From Mesorhizobium loti (GTDB taxonomy: Bacteria; Pseudomonadota; Alphaproteobacteria; Rhizobiales; Rhizobiaceae): DNA of 64,000 bases. The notes beneath the pieces were generated by a model. That model saw only the letters and a list, made by a program, of their open reading frames with translations. It was not told the origin of the DNA and did not search any database. Below, one piece after another: positions 26,553 to 34,683 of this stretch. Made by a program: the position numbers and the translations under genes. The stretch covers positions 372,001 to 436,000 of the forward strand of contig CP050295.1 of the NCBI GenBank assembly GCA_014189435.1, in the 5' to 3' direction. The first letter of the stretch is position 1; the number at the start of each line of letters is the position of its first letter.

Positions 26553-26865
26553 ATGCCTTTGGTCACCTTGTCGCAAATAGAGCTGCATCGTCTCGAAGCC
26601 ATCCAGAAGATCCGCGACCGACGGCTGACCGTCGTCCAGGCGGCGGAACTCCTTCACCTCAGTGGCAGTCAGGTTCACCGACTGTTGCAGGTCTATGCCC
26701 TGGACGGCGCCGGCGGGCTGGCGTCCAAGAAGCGCGGCCGGCCGAGCAATCGACGCCATGATGAGGACTTCCGCAACACCGCATTGGATCTGGTGCGCGA
26801 TCGCTACCAGAATTTCGGCCCGACGCTTGCCCGCGAGAAACTGCTTGAGTGGCATCAGCACGACC
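26553..26865 (+). pseudogene. ISNCY-family transposase N-terminal fragment
   Basis: Starts MPLVTLSQIELHRLEAIQKI, the normal ISNCY N-terminus, then the HTH ELLHLSGSQVHRLLQVYALD and LVRDRYQNFGPTLAREKLLE, and breaks at about 26860. This gives the true start for the family that the copy at 22974 lacks. Upstream, at 26410-26460, lie the end motifs ACATGCGACAGTTG and TTAGAGATGCGACACTT. No catalytic domain remains. Confidence 0.7.
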
Positions 26866-27390
26866 CCTGCCCCGCCTGCGGCGGGTTCAGGCGTGAAAGA
26901 GGTCGAAACCGGTTGTCCGGACGAACATCCTGACCCCGATGAGCCGCTGATGTCCAAGACATTTGCTGCGTCGCGACCATTGCAGCAGCAGCCCGCAGCT
27001 TCCCACATGATCTTGCAAACCCCTCCCGGTCTCCACCTTTCCGGATCGCTCGTGCGACGGCCGTGCGGGGCATCGTGATATCCTGCCGATCTTTCGCCTG
27101 CTGTTGTCAAAGACTGCCTGCCGTCATCCAGATCCCCCTTCCCCAGCCGCAAGCCTTAGGCGCGAGTGGCATGCGGGTTTCTGGTCATGGCTTGCTGTTC
27201 GGTCTTTGCAGGCATTCCCGTTGATGGATCTGTCCGGAATTAGCGACGGTTGTTCTGGCCAACGCTGCTGTCTTGTCCCGTTCCTGCCCGCTCCTTCGCT
27301 GCGCTCCCGAGTTGGGGACAAGCCATCTTAGGCGCCGGCCCCTTTGGAACCGTCCTCCGGGACACAAACCATCAACCAAAGGAAAAGACC
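26866..27390. other. 525-bp stretch with leader hairpins, no gene
   Basis: No supported coding sequence. A stem CTTGTCCC (27272-27279) / GGGACAAG (27315-27322) encloses a further GC-rich hairpin about 70 bases upstream of the gene at 27391. This again resembles the long structured leaders before ardC and DUF736. Confidence 0.45.
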
Positions 27391-27618
27391 ATGACAGACA
27401 CTAACAACACCAAGACCAAGAAGACCGAGTCGAAATCCCCGATGTACCTCGCCTATACGGTGCGGGATGCCAAGGAAGAAGGCCAGAAGGGCTTCTGGAC
27501 ACGCATCGGTGCATTCTTCGCCCACGAAGATGGCGAAGGCGGCACGCTCCTCCTCGAGGCCCTGCCCCTGGACGGACGGGTCGTGCTGCGCGCCCCCAAA
27601 GTCGAAGAAGACAAGTAG
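27391..27618 (+). CDS. Small conserved plasmid protein (75 aa)
   Basis: Reads MTDTNNTKTKKTESKSPMYL then AYTVRDAKEEGQKGFWTRIG and AFFAHEDGEGGTLLLEALPL. The pattern (lysine-rich start, then aYTVR....kGFWTRIGAaF.H.DG.G) is that of small plasmid proteins found next to DUF2958, perhaps single-domain nucleic-acid binders. The ATG is preceded by AAAGGAAAAGACC. Ends 9 bases before the DUF2958 gene, so they form an operon closed by a strong hairpin. Role unknown. Confidence 0.85.
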   Translation: MTDTNNTKTKKTESKSPMYLAYTVRDAKEEGQKGFWTRIGAFFAHEDGEGGTLLLEALPLDGRVVLRAPKVEEDK

Positions 27619-27627
27619 GAGGCGGAC

Positions 27628-27984
27628 ATGCAGCTCTTGACTCAAGATCTGCGGGAGAAGCTGCTGGCGAATGGTCGCCAGCAGCAGCCTCTCCGCGGTA
27701 CTAGCGACGAGATCGATTTCGTGCCCGTCGTCAAACTGTTCACGCCTGACGCCGGCGCGACCTGGCTCCTCACGGAGATGGATCCGGATGATCCCGACAT
27801 CGCCTTCGGCTTATGTGATCTCGGGATCGGCAGCCCCGAACTCGGCAGCGTCAGCCTTGCGGAGCTCGCCGCGGTGCGCGGCAGACTCGGATTGCCGGTC
27901 GAGCGTGACCTGCACTTCCAGCCAAACCGCACGTTATCGGCCTATGCCGACATCGCGCAGCGTGATGGTGCCACCCGCACCTGA
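27628..27984 (+). CDS. DUF2958 protein (118 aa)
   Basis: Complete DUF2958 protein: MQLLTQDLREKLLANGRQQQ, then DFVPVVKLFTPDAGATWLLT, EMDPDDPDIAFGLCDLGIG and LAELAAVRGRLGLPVERDLH. The family occurs on conjugative plasmids and ICEs beside anti-restriction and DUF736 genes; its function is not known. GTAGGAGG before the start is a good ribosome-binding site. Last gene of a two-gene operon, with a terminator 6 bases downstream. Confidence 0.9.
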   Translation: MQLLTQDLREKLLANGRQQQPLRGTSDEIDFVPVVKLFTPDAGATWLLTEMDPDDPDIAFGLCDLGIGSPELGSVSLAELAAVRGRLGLPVERDLHFQPNRTLSAYADIAQRDGATRT

Positions 27985-27990
27985 CTGCCA

Positions 27991-28018
27991 CCGAACCCCG
28001 GCTCCAGCCGGGGTTCGG
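27991..28018 (+). terminator. Strong hairpin terminator
   Basis: Perfect 13-bp inverted repeat CCGAACCCCGGCT / AGCCGGGGTTCGG separated by only 2 bases, directly after the DUF2958 stop. No long T tract follows (TTACTCTGTG). It probably ends the two-gene operon. Confidence 0.75.
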
Positions 28019-28445
28019 CTTACTCTGTGACAGGCGTCAGTTGAGCCCAGCTTTCGGCTTGGAAAATCGCCACGAACATACGCCACGGCGGTGTTACCGA
28101 TTGAAGCATAACTGAATTGTTCCTTGAGCCCTTCGATGCCGCTCAACGGCTGGCATTCCTGGTCAGATATGAGGTCGTCTGACCATCATCGACCATCTTG
28201 GACAAGATAATTCCTTTGGTGCTTTGAGGGCTGCTTTTCGCCTCATACGGCTGTGGGCGACATGTCCCCTCTGCATCGCGGTCCTCGCCCGGGTTGCAAG
28301 CAGGACGTGGTGCCGGCGCCGCGGCGGGAGGCGCTTTGGCCGGCGGTATCGGCGCGGTTTCACTTGTGGTCTCAAATTTCTGTTGGGGGGATGAAGTAGC
28401 CGAGCAGCTGAAGCGCCAGCTTGGCTTTGCCTGTCGTTCCTGCCG
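28019..28445. other. 430-bp stretch without a supported gene
   Basis: No known protein is encoded. On the minus strand just below 28445 a short frame gives LTAGTTGKAKLALQLLGYFI, which is protein-like and may be the shifted tail of the ORF at 28446-28676. Confidence 0.35.
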
Positions 28446-28676
28446 TCAGATATCCAGTGACGGATCGGCCAGTGGGCGTGAGGGCTTGTAGGTCCGCAGT
28501 TTTTCCAGGCGTTCCCCCTGCCTGCAAAACGAGCGGTCAGAACTCAGCATCGCGTTAGCTGCGGCAAATTCGGCATTCTCTTCTTTGGCGTTGTCGGCGC
28601 CGAACTTTGCGAACTGGTCCAGGCACTCGCCGGCGTGGATGACGATGTCCTGGGGTCGCGCACCTTTCTGTTTCTC
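28446..28676 (-). pseudogene. 77-codon frame directly behind the XRE stop
   Basis: Immediately after the TGA of the XRE regulator, in the same frame, an open frame continues for 76 residues without an ATG: GARPQDIVIHAGECLDQFAK then FGADNAKEENAEFAAANAML, to TGA at 28446-28448. The composition is protein-like, not like a shadow frame. Either the regulator once had a longer C-terminus and gained a stop, or a separate small gene has lost its start. Confidence 0.4.
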
Positions 28677-29048
28677 TCAGCCCGACAGCTTCTGCGACCG
28701 GGTCTGCCGCGCTACACGCCGGGTAGCTTCATCTTTTTTCCGGATGGCTGAGGTCAACTCGTCATAGTCGACGCCGCGCTTCTTCAGCGCCCTGCGCGCA
28801 TCGTCGATCTCGAAGCCCAACAACTCGAATACGGTCATATTGAGCTTGGAAGCGATACGCTCCATTGTCTTAAGGGTCGGATTTCCGATACCGCGCAGCA
28901 TCGTGTAGTAGGTCCCTCGCGCCAAACCCGTCTTGGGGAGGAAGGCTTCCATTCCGCCATTCTCGATCTCAAGCTGCTGGAGGCGCAGCGCCAGCATTTC
29001 ATTGAGGATGGAATGATCGACCGGCTGAGGCTTGCGGACGGGCGACAT
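28677..29048 (-). CDS. XRE-family transcriptional regulator
   Basis: A 123-residue helix-turn-helix protein: NEMLALRLQQLEIENGGMEA, then FLPKTGLARGTYYTMLRGIG (recognition helix) and NPTLKTMERIASKLNMTVFE, followed by a charged tail. A GTG at 29075 is an alternative start; the ATG at 29048 has GGAG 11 bases upstream. Its upstream region (29111-29150) holds an AT-rich repeat related to the operators before parA/virC1, mobC and virB1, so it is the best candidate for a conjugation-module repressor. That link is inference. Confidence 0.8.
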   Translation of the reverse strand: MSPVRKPQPVDHSILNEMLALRLQQLEIENGGMEAFLPKTGLARGTYYTMLRGIGNPTLKTMERIASKLNMTVFELLGFEIDDARRALKKRGVDYDELTSAIRKKDEATRRVARQTRSQKLSG

Positions 29049-29115
29049 GAAATCGATGAACTCCAGATGAGGCACCTGCGCCTGCGGAGACCATCAATAC
29101 CGCAATGAGGTTATC

Positions 29116-29147
29116 TTGTATATGAATGTTCTTATATATTGAATATT
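29116..29147 (-). promoter_or_regulatory. AT-rich operator-like site before the XRE gene
   Basis: On the minus strand GAATATTC and CAATATATAAG are followed by AACATTC, in strongly AT-rich DNA about 70-100 bases upstream of the XRE start. It is similar to CAATATATTAGATATTA at 31023 and to the other conjugation-region sites. Confidence 0.45.
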
Positions 29148-29845
29148 CTCTGAAGGCACGGCGTGTCGGATCTAACCTCCTAAAGCGTCGTCGCGCGCAG
29201 ACATTTCCAATACGGGCCGGCTCGAGCCGGCCCGTATAGGTGGTGCGAGGGACTTTGGCTTCCCACTCGGGCCTTACGTTGCCAGTGACCACATACGAGA
29301 TAATGTACGGACTGAGTTTCGGCCCAAGCGCTCCCATTTTCTGTCTGGCTGATGCTGATGCCGTTAGGCCCCGCGCGACGCCGCCGGCCGCAAAATGGAA
29401 GGACCGCCCGATACTAAGTAGGAACAACCGCAAGCCTATGCATGAGCCAACGTTGCCGTTCGCCACTAAAACCGATAAGCCTGCTGGCGATAGAATGGAC
29501 CTTCCTGCTCCTCTCCGGTTCTGGCTGCGCACGGCGAGCGCTTTCTGGGGGTGTTGAGTTGGAGCGGCACATCGTCCCCTGGGCGACGGCTCCAAGGCTA
29601 TTTGTCCAAAGAGTATCTCTGCATGGCGGGCGGCATCTGGACGTCAAGCCGGTCCGGACGCCCTTTTTCTCGGATGCCTTTTAGCGGCTTGCCGTTCGAA
29701 TTCGTACTCGCGCGAGGCCTGTTGCCCTGTCTCACCGCTGTTTAAGCGGCTGTCCAGCCGCGCGAGCGGCCGAAGCGTAGCGGAGCCAGCCCGCAGCCGG
29801 ACAGCGCTCCCAAATAGCGCTGCAGGTACGGCGGAGGGCTGGTGG
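29148..29845. other. 700-bp stretch without recognised gene
   Basis: Several overlapping frames on both strands are open, but none is recognisable. Near 29745-29810 an imperfect inverted repeat (GCGGCTGTCC ... GGACAGCGC) could end the VirC1/VirC2-like operon that runs towards it from the right. Confidence 0.4.
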
Positions 29846-30277
29846 TCAGGCGTCGTGCGAGGGCGGGAGACGTCCAATGCGTTTCAGGTAGTCGTGGAGA
29901 ACACGATCGATGATGCGTAGAGGATGCGTGCGCTCCTCCGCGGCGATCTGCCTGAGGACCAGATCGATGGCGTCGGGCAAGCGAAGTGCATAAGGGCGCG
30001 ACGAACTGCGTTCGCCATAGGCATCGAACGGCTTGCGCGGATTTTCCCTCTTCGGTTTGGCCGACGGTGCCGACTTAGGCGCCTCGATCTTGTTGGGCAG
30101 GGTTGCGTGAGGAGTTTGCGGGGCAGCGGAGGTTGACGCCTGCGTTGTCGGTTGATCGTCGTAATGCGGTGTGATGACGACGGGCTTGGCCCCGGGCGAC
30201 GGATCAGACGAGATCCGCTGGGCGCGAAAGGCGTCGCGTGGCAGGGCAGGACGGGGCGGTTTGGCGGTTTCGTTCAT
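29846..30277 (-). CDS. VirC2-like ribbon-helix-helix protein
   Basis: 143 residues. The first 90 are a disordered Pro/Ala/Ser/Lys-rich region; the last 50 (RPYALRLPDAIDLVLRQIAA then HPLRIIDRVLHDYLKRIG) form a ribbon-helix-helix-like fold. It overlaps the upstream ParA/VirC1-like gene by 4 bases. In Agrobacterium VirC1 (ParA-type) and VirC2 (RHH) bind overdrive near the T-DNA border and promote relaxosome assembly; the same pair order beside a relaxase suggests the same task here. No direct similarity to VirC2 can be claimed from memory. Alternative: partition protein ParG/Omega-like. Confidence 0.65.
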   Translation of the reverse strand: MNETAKPPRPALPRDAFRAQRISSDPSPGAKPVVITPHYDDQPTTQASTSAAPQTPHATLPNKIEAPKSAPSAKPKRENPRKPFDAYGERSSSRPYALRLPDAIDLVLRQIAAEERTHPLRIIDRVLHDYLKRIGRLPPSHDA

Positions 30278-30975
30278 GCGGCATTGTCGCCGTTATTGAC
30301 GCCCTGGCTCGCCGCGAGCAATTCGCGGACGACCTGGTCGGCATTGTAGCGGGCCTTGCGGATCGACTCATCCGTGTCGCTCATCTGGTAGAGTGTACCG
30401 TGGCCGCTGGTCATCGTTCGATAGGTGACGCGCCGATAGAGCGCGTTGGCGCAGATGGGCACCTGCTCGGCGTTGAGATAGGCGAGGACTTCGCGCAGCG
30501 GCTTGGTGTTGCGGTCGAGACTGTCATATTCGTTGAAGAGAACGCGGTACTGGGTCATGGGGAGATTGGCTGCGCGGGCATGCTGCTCGAGGTTGCGGAT
30601 GGCGCGCACGACCTGCGATGCATCGAAGGTGTGAACCCTACAGGGCAGGACGACGAGGTCGGCGCGCAGCGCCGAATGGGTGAGCACCGGTCCGTAATAG
30701 CCCGGCGTGTCGATGACGACGACGTCATGGCTGTCAAGGCGCTCGAGCGCTTGTGCGAGGCTCTGTTCATCCGGCGCGCGCACGAGATCGATCCCTTTCG
30801 GACTGAGATCCCGCGCGACCGAAGATGCATGCCATTGGTAGGCGGAGCCCTGGGGATCCGCGTCGACGATGGCGACGGAATAGTCGTGATTGGCGAACTC
30901 GCCGGCAAGGATAATGGCGACGGTGGTTTTCCCGGAGCCTCCTTTTGGGTTTGCGATGGCGAAGATGCTCGGCAT
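30274..30975 (-). CDS. ParA-family ATPase (VirC1-like)
   Basis: 233 residues with the deviant Walker A NPKGGSGKTT near the N-terminus (MPSIFAIANPKGGSGKTTVA), VAIVDADPQGSAYQW and the Walker B-like VVVIDTPGYYGP. The start at 30975 has AGGAG 6 bases upstream and begins where ParA homology begins. ParA ATPases move or anchor DNA-protein complexes. The position next to MobC and the relaxase, and divergent from them, favours a VirC1-like role in recruiting the relaxosome, although plasmid partition remains possible. An operator-like site lies 48 bases upstream. Confidence 0.88.
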   Translation of the reverse strand: MPSIFAIANPKGGSGKTTVAIILAGEFANHDYSVAIVDADPQGSAYQWHASSVARDLSPKGIDLVRAPDEQSLAQALERLDSHDVVVIDTPGYYGPVLTHSALRADLVVLPCRVHTFDASQVVRAIRNLEQHARAANLPMTQYRVLFNEYDSLDRNTKPLREVLAYLNAEQVPICANALYRRVTYRTMTSGHGTLYQMSDTDESIRKARYNADQVVRELLAASQGVNNGDNAA

Positions 30976-31022
30976 GAAAGGCTCCTCGTGGCGCCGCGAT
31001 CGCGACAGCGAAATGACCAAAA

Positions 31023-31040
31023 CAATATATTAGATATTAC
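31023..31040. promoter_or_regulatory. Operator-like inverted repeat before virC1/parA
   Basis: CAATATATTAGATATTAC matches the pattern CAATAT-N5-ATATTG in 11 of 12 arm positions, in an AT island within GC-rich DNA, 48 bases upstream of the ParA-like start. Confidence 0.55.
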
Positions 31041-31092
31041 GAGGTCGGAAATCGTGCAAGTCGTTGTTCGCGCGGTCCTCCAATGAGAGAAT

Positions 31093-31204
31093 GCGGCAGT
31101 GCTGTGTTTCGGCAAAGCGGCAATACCGCAAGGCACGTTTGCTCCAAGGCGGCAATGACACTTCCGGGTAATGCTGTAACTCGCGTTTCGCGACATACGG
31201 CAAT
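31093..31204 (+). repeat. Four GCGGCAAT-type repeats, candidate oriT or iteron region
   Basis: GCGGCAGT (31093), GCGGCAAT (31117), GCGGCAAT (31149) and ACGGCAAT (31197) occur in the same orientation in the gene-free space between the divergent parA/virC1 and mobC genes. The remaining 31041-31530 region has no coding sequence. The origin of transfer is expected near MobC and the relaxase; no nic-site consensus could be identified by eye. Confidence 0.4.
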
Positions 31205-31392
31205 CTTGGAGGAGAACAATCCCGACCCCTGAGGCATAGCGGGGGTCCTGACAGGTGTATTCATATCAAAAGGCGTCAAATCAGTATCGCGGTAACAACG
31301 GGTGGGGATAGCGCTATGGGGCGGATCGCGGCACAGCGCAGGCGGGCACGGCAGGGCATGGGGCGGCTGCTCTCCTTGGGCCATTGGAGTTC

Positions 31393-31410
31393 ATTATAAT
31401 AGATATTTGT
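31393..31410. promoter_or_regulatory. Operator-like site before mobC
   Basis: ATTATAATAGATATTTGT matches the shared core TATAATAGATATT seen before virB1/trbM. It is followed by TTGACA (31409-31414), a promoter -35-like hexamer reading towards mobC. Confidence 0.5.
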
Positions 31411-31530
31411 TGACAAGATACCGGTTTGTGGGCCAAACCGGGGAGGCTGCTGGACGCAGCCAGGGCGCTGACGCGCGTTGCCTGCCGGCGAAGCTTGAGC
31501 CCGTCGGCCGAGAAGAGAAGGGAGGACGCT

Positions 31531-31947
31531 GTGGCCAGTTCCGCTGCAATGCCGAGACGCAAACCAAGGCTCCGCACGGAGCTGTCGGAGCTGGATGAGC
31601 GGCGCCTTCAGGAGGCAGTGGCACTGTTCGGCTTGCCGAAGGCCGAGGTCGTACGACGGTTGATCCGGGCGTCGGTTCAGGCCGGCCCCGCACTTTCTGC
31701 CGAGAACACTGTGGTCATCGTGGATCTCGCCTACCAAGTCCGGATGGTTGGGCGCAATCTCTCCCAGGTCTTGAAAGCGATCCACCGTGGCCAGGCCGTG
31801 CGCATCGAGGACACGGAGGCCGTGTGGCGCGGCTTGTACGAGGTGATCGCGACGATCAATGAAGAGCTCACCGAGATGACCGTCGCCTATGGCTCCAAGC
31901 TTCGACGTGTTGCGAAGCTTACACTGTCGGAGGAAGTCCGCTCTTGA
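31531..31947 (+). CDS. MobC-like relaxosome accessory protein
   Basis: 138 residues from the GTG at 31531 (GGAGG 5 bases upstream). The N-terminal RKPRLRTELSELDERRLQEA then VALFGLPKAEVVRRLIRASV looks like a ribbon-helix-helix, followed by AYQVRMVGRNLSQVLKAIHR, the helical part common to MobC proteins (vGrNLNQ.v.....G). Such proteins bind oriT and help the relaxase open the strands. The gene overlaps the relaxase start (TTGA), so the two are co-translated. The open frame extends 5' of 31531 without MobC similarity. Confidence 0.8.
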   Translation: MASSAAMPRRKPRLRTELSELDERRLQEAVALFGLPKAEVVRRLIRASVQAGPALSAENTVVIVDLAYQVRMVGRNLSQVLKAIHRGQAVRIEDTEAVWRGLYEVIATINEELTEMTVAYGSKLRRVAKLTLSEEVRS

Positions 31948-34271
31948 GCCGGGCCGCTCAAATCGGATGGTGGCTTGAGCAGGTCAATGCTGCGCGGCGG
32001 GCCGTCGAAACGGCACGCGAGGAACGCGGGCGGCCACGGGTATCGAGGCCGATTGACGAGGAGCGCCAACCGAAAGCCAAGCGGGTTTCGTCGCTACCAA
32101 GTACGTCGTCTCAGGCAGACATTCGTGGCGCGACGATCTCGGGCGGACAGGACGAGGAGCGGCGTCGGTTGCTGCCGGCGGCGGCCAGGGGAGGCGCTGG
32201 CGGGCTGGCGGGGAACACCGGATCTGGGTCGCCGACGGCGCCGATCGCTGGAAATCTTTCGAGCAGTGGTGGAGCGCAGGGTGGTGGGGCTATCGGCCGT
32301 GCCCGGCAACTGGCGGCGGGCTATCAGCCGGCGGTCATCAAAGTGGTGTCCTACGCCCGGGGCGTCGCGCGCGTCACGGCAACGGGCCAGTATGTGCAGC
32401 GCGAGGAGGCGGCGCTTGAGACCCACGATGGGCGCATGCTTGGCGATCGTGAAGCTGTGGCCGACGAAATCAAGGTCTGGTCCACGAGTTTCGCGAAGCG
32501 TGCAGAGAGCCAGGACGTCGCTGCCATGCGCTTGAAGCTTCACGGCGTGCGCGACACACCGGCAGGGCGACAGACTTATGAGAAGGCGATGGTTGCCGGA
32601 TTCGAGGGCCATCGCTATGCCTATCGTCTCGATGCGACACCGTCGGGCGAGCTGGAGGCGCGGCTCGTTGTGGCGATGGCTGGATCCCCCAAGGAGCGGT
32701 TGCGAGTCCGGGAGGAACGGGTTGGCAATGCGGAGGTTGGGTTTACTCAGCGCCGGCTCAATATCCGATCGGAGGCGACGGTGAAGGCGCGGATAGAGGC
32801 GGCGACCGGCCATCCGAGGCATGCCGTGAGCGTTGATCCAGGCCCCACCACCCACGGTCGAGACGGTGTGACCTATCGACTAAACAAGCTGATCGAGAAG
32901 GGCGCCGTGGTCGACGATCGTGGCAAGGTTTTGTCGAATGTCGCCGATGCGCGCGTCGCCGCGCGAGAATGGGGACCGTCGCTGCGGTCGCAGTCCGCGC
33001 GCGACACAATGCACCTGATCATCTCGGCGAAGACTGGGGCGGATGTCGCGGCTCTAACCGACGCCGTCCGCGCGTTCTTGCATGACCGGTTCGCCGACCA
33101 CAAGTTCATGTTTGGCGTTCACACCGACAAGCAAGCCGACGGGCATATCCATGCCCACGCCATCATCACGGTGAGAAATGAATCCGGACAGAAGATCCAT
33201 CCGGGCCGTGAGACGTTCCGAGAATGGCGCGAGGTGTATGCTCAGCACGCCCAGGCGCATGGGCTGAAAATCGTCGCCACTTCAGCGAAGGAACGGGCAT
33301 CGTCGCAGAGTTACGGCCCGAAGGACAAGGCGATCGTCGACGTGGCCGAGCGGCCACGGCCGACGCGGGAAGCACGTGACCGCGCTTATGCGGCGGATCC
33401 TGCTAACCAGCGACTCATCCACAATGCCAGGAACCGGATCCGTGTCGCTCGGGCGAACCCCATCAAGCTTCCCGCCTCGAAGCCTGATCGTCGCGCTGTC
33501 AACGAAAGCGTCGCCGCCTGGCGAACTCTCGCTCGGGAACATCCAGACAATGCGCTGGCGAAGCAAATGTTTGAACGACTGGCGATGGCCCAGACATTAG
33601 GCAATGTCCTCGACATGATCGGGAAACGAGTTGACCATTTTACGAAGGAGACTAACGACATGCCGGTCACATCGGCGCAGATGACGAAGGATCTTCGCCT
33701 CATGAACGAGGCGGTTTCGCGCACAAGCGATCTCCTCGATGGGGAGACCAAGCAACAGTTTCGAGAGGCATCATCACGGTACCTTGAGACACTCGCAAGC
33801 CGAATCGATCTCCAGCGCGCACAGGAGCGCGGCGCGCAGGAGGTCTCTCGTTCCGAAGTCGAGGCCATTGCAGGGGTCAATGCCGATCGCCTGATCGCGC
33901 GTGCTCAACAGGTTAGCCTGAAGGAACAGCGGGAGGCCGTCTCTGCGGAACGGATTGTCGATCGCGCCGTCGAGATGGAGCGCCGACAAGAGGCCCGTGG
34001 CGGGATCGACCCGGCATCGCATCGCGAGCTTGGTGTAGATCGGGCCATCGTCGCGAACTCGCAACAATCCGCCGCCCGTGAGGCACGCGAAGCTGCGGCC
34101 GCCATCGAGGCCTCGCGTGTGCTCGCCGATCATCCCGCACAGCCGCTGCCGCAGTCGCTGCTTCAGACCGATGCGATTGTGGCGCTCCAATTGGAACAGG
34201 AAAAGGTGCTTCAAGAAATCGATGCTGACAAAGCCGAAGTGCAGGCAACCAAGGGCCAGAGGATAAGTTGA
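31944..34271 (+). CDS. Conjugative relaxase (MOB, three-His type)
   Basis: 775 residues, TTG start at 31944 with GGAGGA 10 bases upstream. A disordered N-terminus (about 1-120) is followed by a relaxase domain: YARGVARVTATGQYVQREEA with a candidate catalytic Tyr, MHLIISAKTGADVAALTDAV, and the metal-binding three-His motif HTDKQADGHIHAHAI (about 391-405). The C-terminal 250 residues are helical and probably contain the secretion signal recognised by VirD4. It would nick oriT and pilot the strand through the T4SS. No helicase or primase domain is attached. MOB class not assigned; the HxD...HxHxxI spacing suits MOBP-like enzymes. Confidence 0.88.
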   Translation: MSRAAQIGWWLEQVNAARRAVETAREERGRPRVSRPIDEERQPKAKRVSSLPSTSSQADIRGATISGGQDEERRRLLPAAARGGAGGLAGNTGSGSPTAPIAGNLSSSGGAQGGGAIGRARQLAAGYQPAVIKVVSYARGVARVTATGQYVQREEAALETHDGRMLGDREAVADEIKVWSTSFAKRAESQDVAAMRLKLHGVRDTPAGRQTYEKAMVAGFEGHRYAYRLDATPSGELEARLVVAMAGSPKERLRVREERVGNAEVGFTQRRLNIRSEATVKARIEAATGHPRHAVSVDPGPTTHGRDGVTYRLNKLIEKGAVVDDRGKVLSNVADARVAAREWGPSLRSQSARDTMHLIISAKTGADVAALTDAVRAFLHDRFADHKFMFGVHTDKQADGHIHAHAIITVRNESGQKIHPGRETFREWREVYAQHAQAHGLKIVATSAKERASSQSYGPKDKAIVDVAERPRPTREARDRAYAADPANQRLIHNARNRIRVARANPIKLPASKPDRRAVNESVAAWRTLAREHPDNALAKQMFERLAMAQTLGNVLDMIGKRVDHFTKETNDMPVTSAQMTKDLRLMNEAVSRTSDLLDGETKQQFREASSRYLETLASRIDLQRAQERGAQEVSRSEVEAIAGVNADRLIARAQQVSLKEQREAVSAERIVDRAVEMERRQEARGGIDPASHRELGVDRAIVANSQQSAAREAREAAAAIEASRVLADHPAQPLPQSLLQTDAIVALQLEQEKVLQEIDADKAEVQATKGQRIS

Positions 34272-34338
34272 CGATCGCGCGATCTGCTTTGCAAAGGTCG
34301 GACGCGGTCCAGATGAGGGATCGCGCGGGCGGCGCAGG

Positions 34339-34440
34339 ATTCAGGAAAACACCTCGAATGGTCGCGTCCGCGCCAAGGCCAATGGCTTCCAGTTCGGCCG
34401 CAAACCCAAACATTCGCCACAGGGACGTCGCGAGGCCTAG
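34339..34440 (+). pseudogene. Serine recombinase (resolvase) C-terminal fragment
   Basis: Thirty-three codons to TAG 34440 read QENTSNGRVRAKANGFQFGR then KPKHSPQGRREA, the linker before the HTH of resolvases/invertases (RTGEGR.RAKARGVKFGRKPKLT). Catalytic domain missing, HTH lost at the stop. Behind it (to 34683) only a damaged frame EAKAINNEIEVLARLPAERM is protein-like, on the plus strand. Confidence 0.7.
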
Positions 34441-34683
34441 CCAGATTAGCAGCGCCGAAGAAAGGAGGTGTGCATGAACGGATCGACTTCAGCCCTATGG
34501 TACCGAGGCCAAGGCGATCAACAACGAGATTGAGGTTCTTGCTCGTCTCCCTGCCGAGAGGATGCAGACAGTTCACGGCGGCGAGTAACGCATCCATGTT
34601 GACCATGAAAGCGAGTTCGTGATGGTGGTGCCGAGGGGGGCGGCAATGACGCCGGCCATGTTCGGGGCGATATTTGGGGGCGG

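Noticed and set aside
28999..29595. 198-codon minus-strand frame upstream of the XRE gene
   Set aside because: Overlaps the XRE promoter and start, composition is low-complexity, no recognised motif.
31093..31204. Replication-origin iterons of a Rep protein
   Set aside because: No Rep-type gene (repABC or repA) lies in the window, so the repeats are kept only as an oriT or binding-site candidate.
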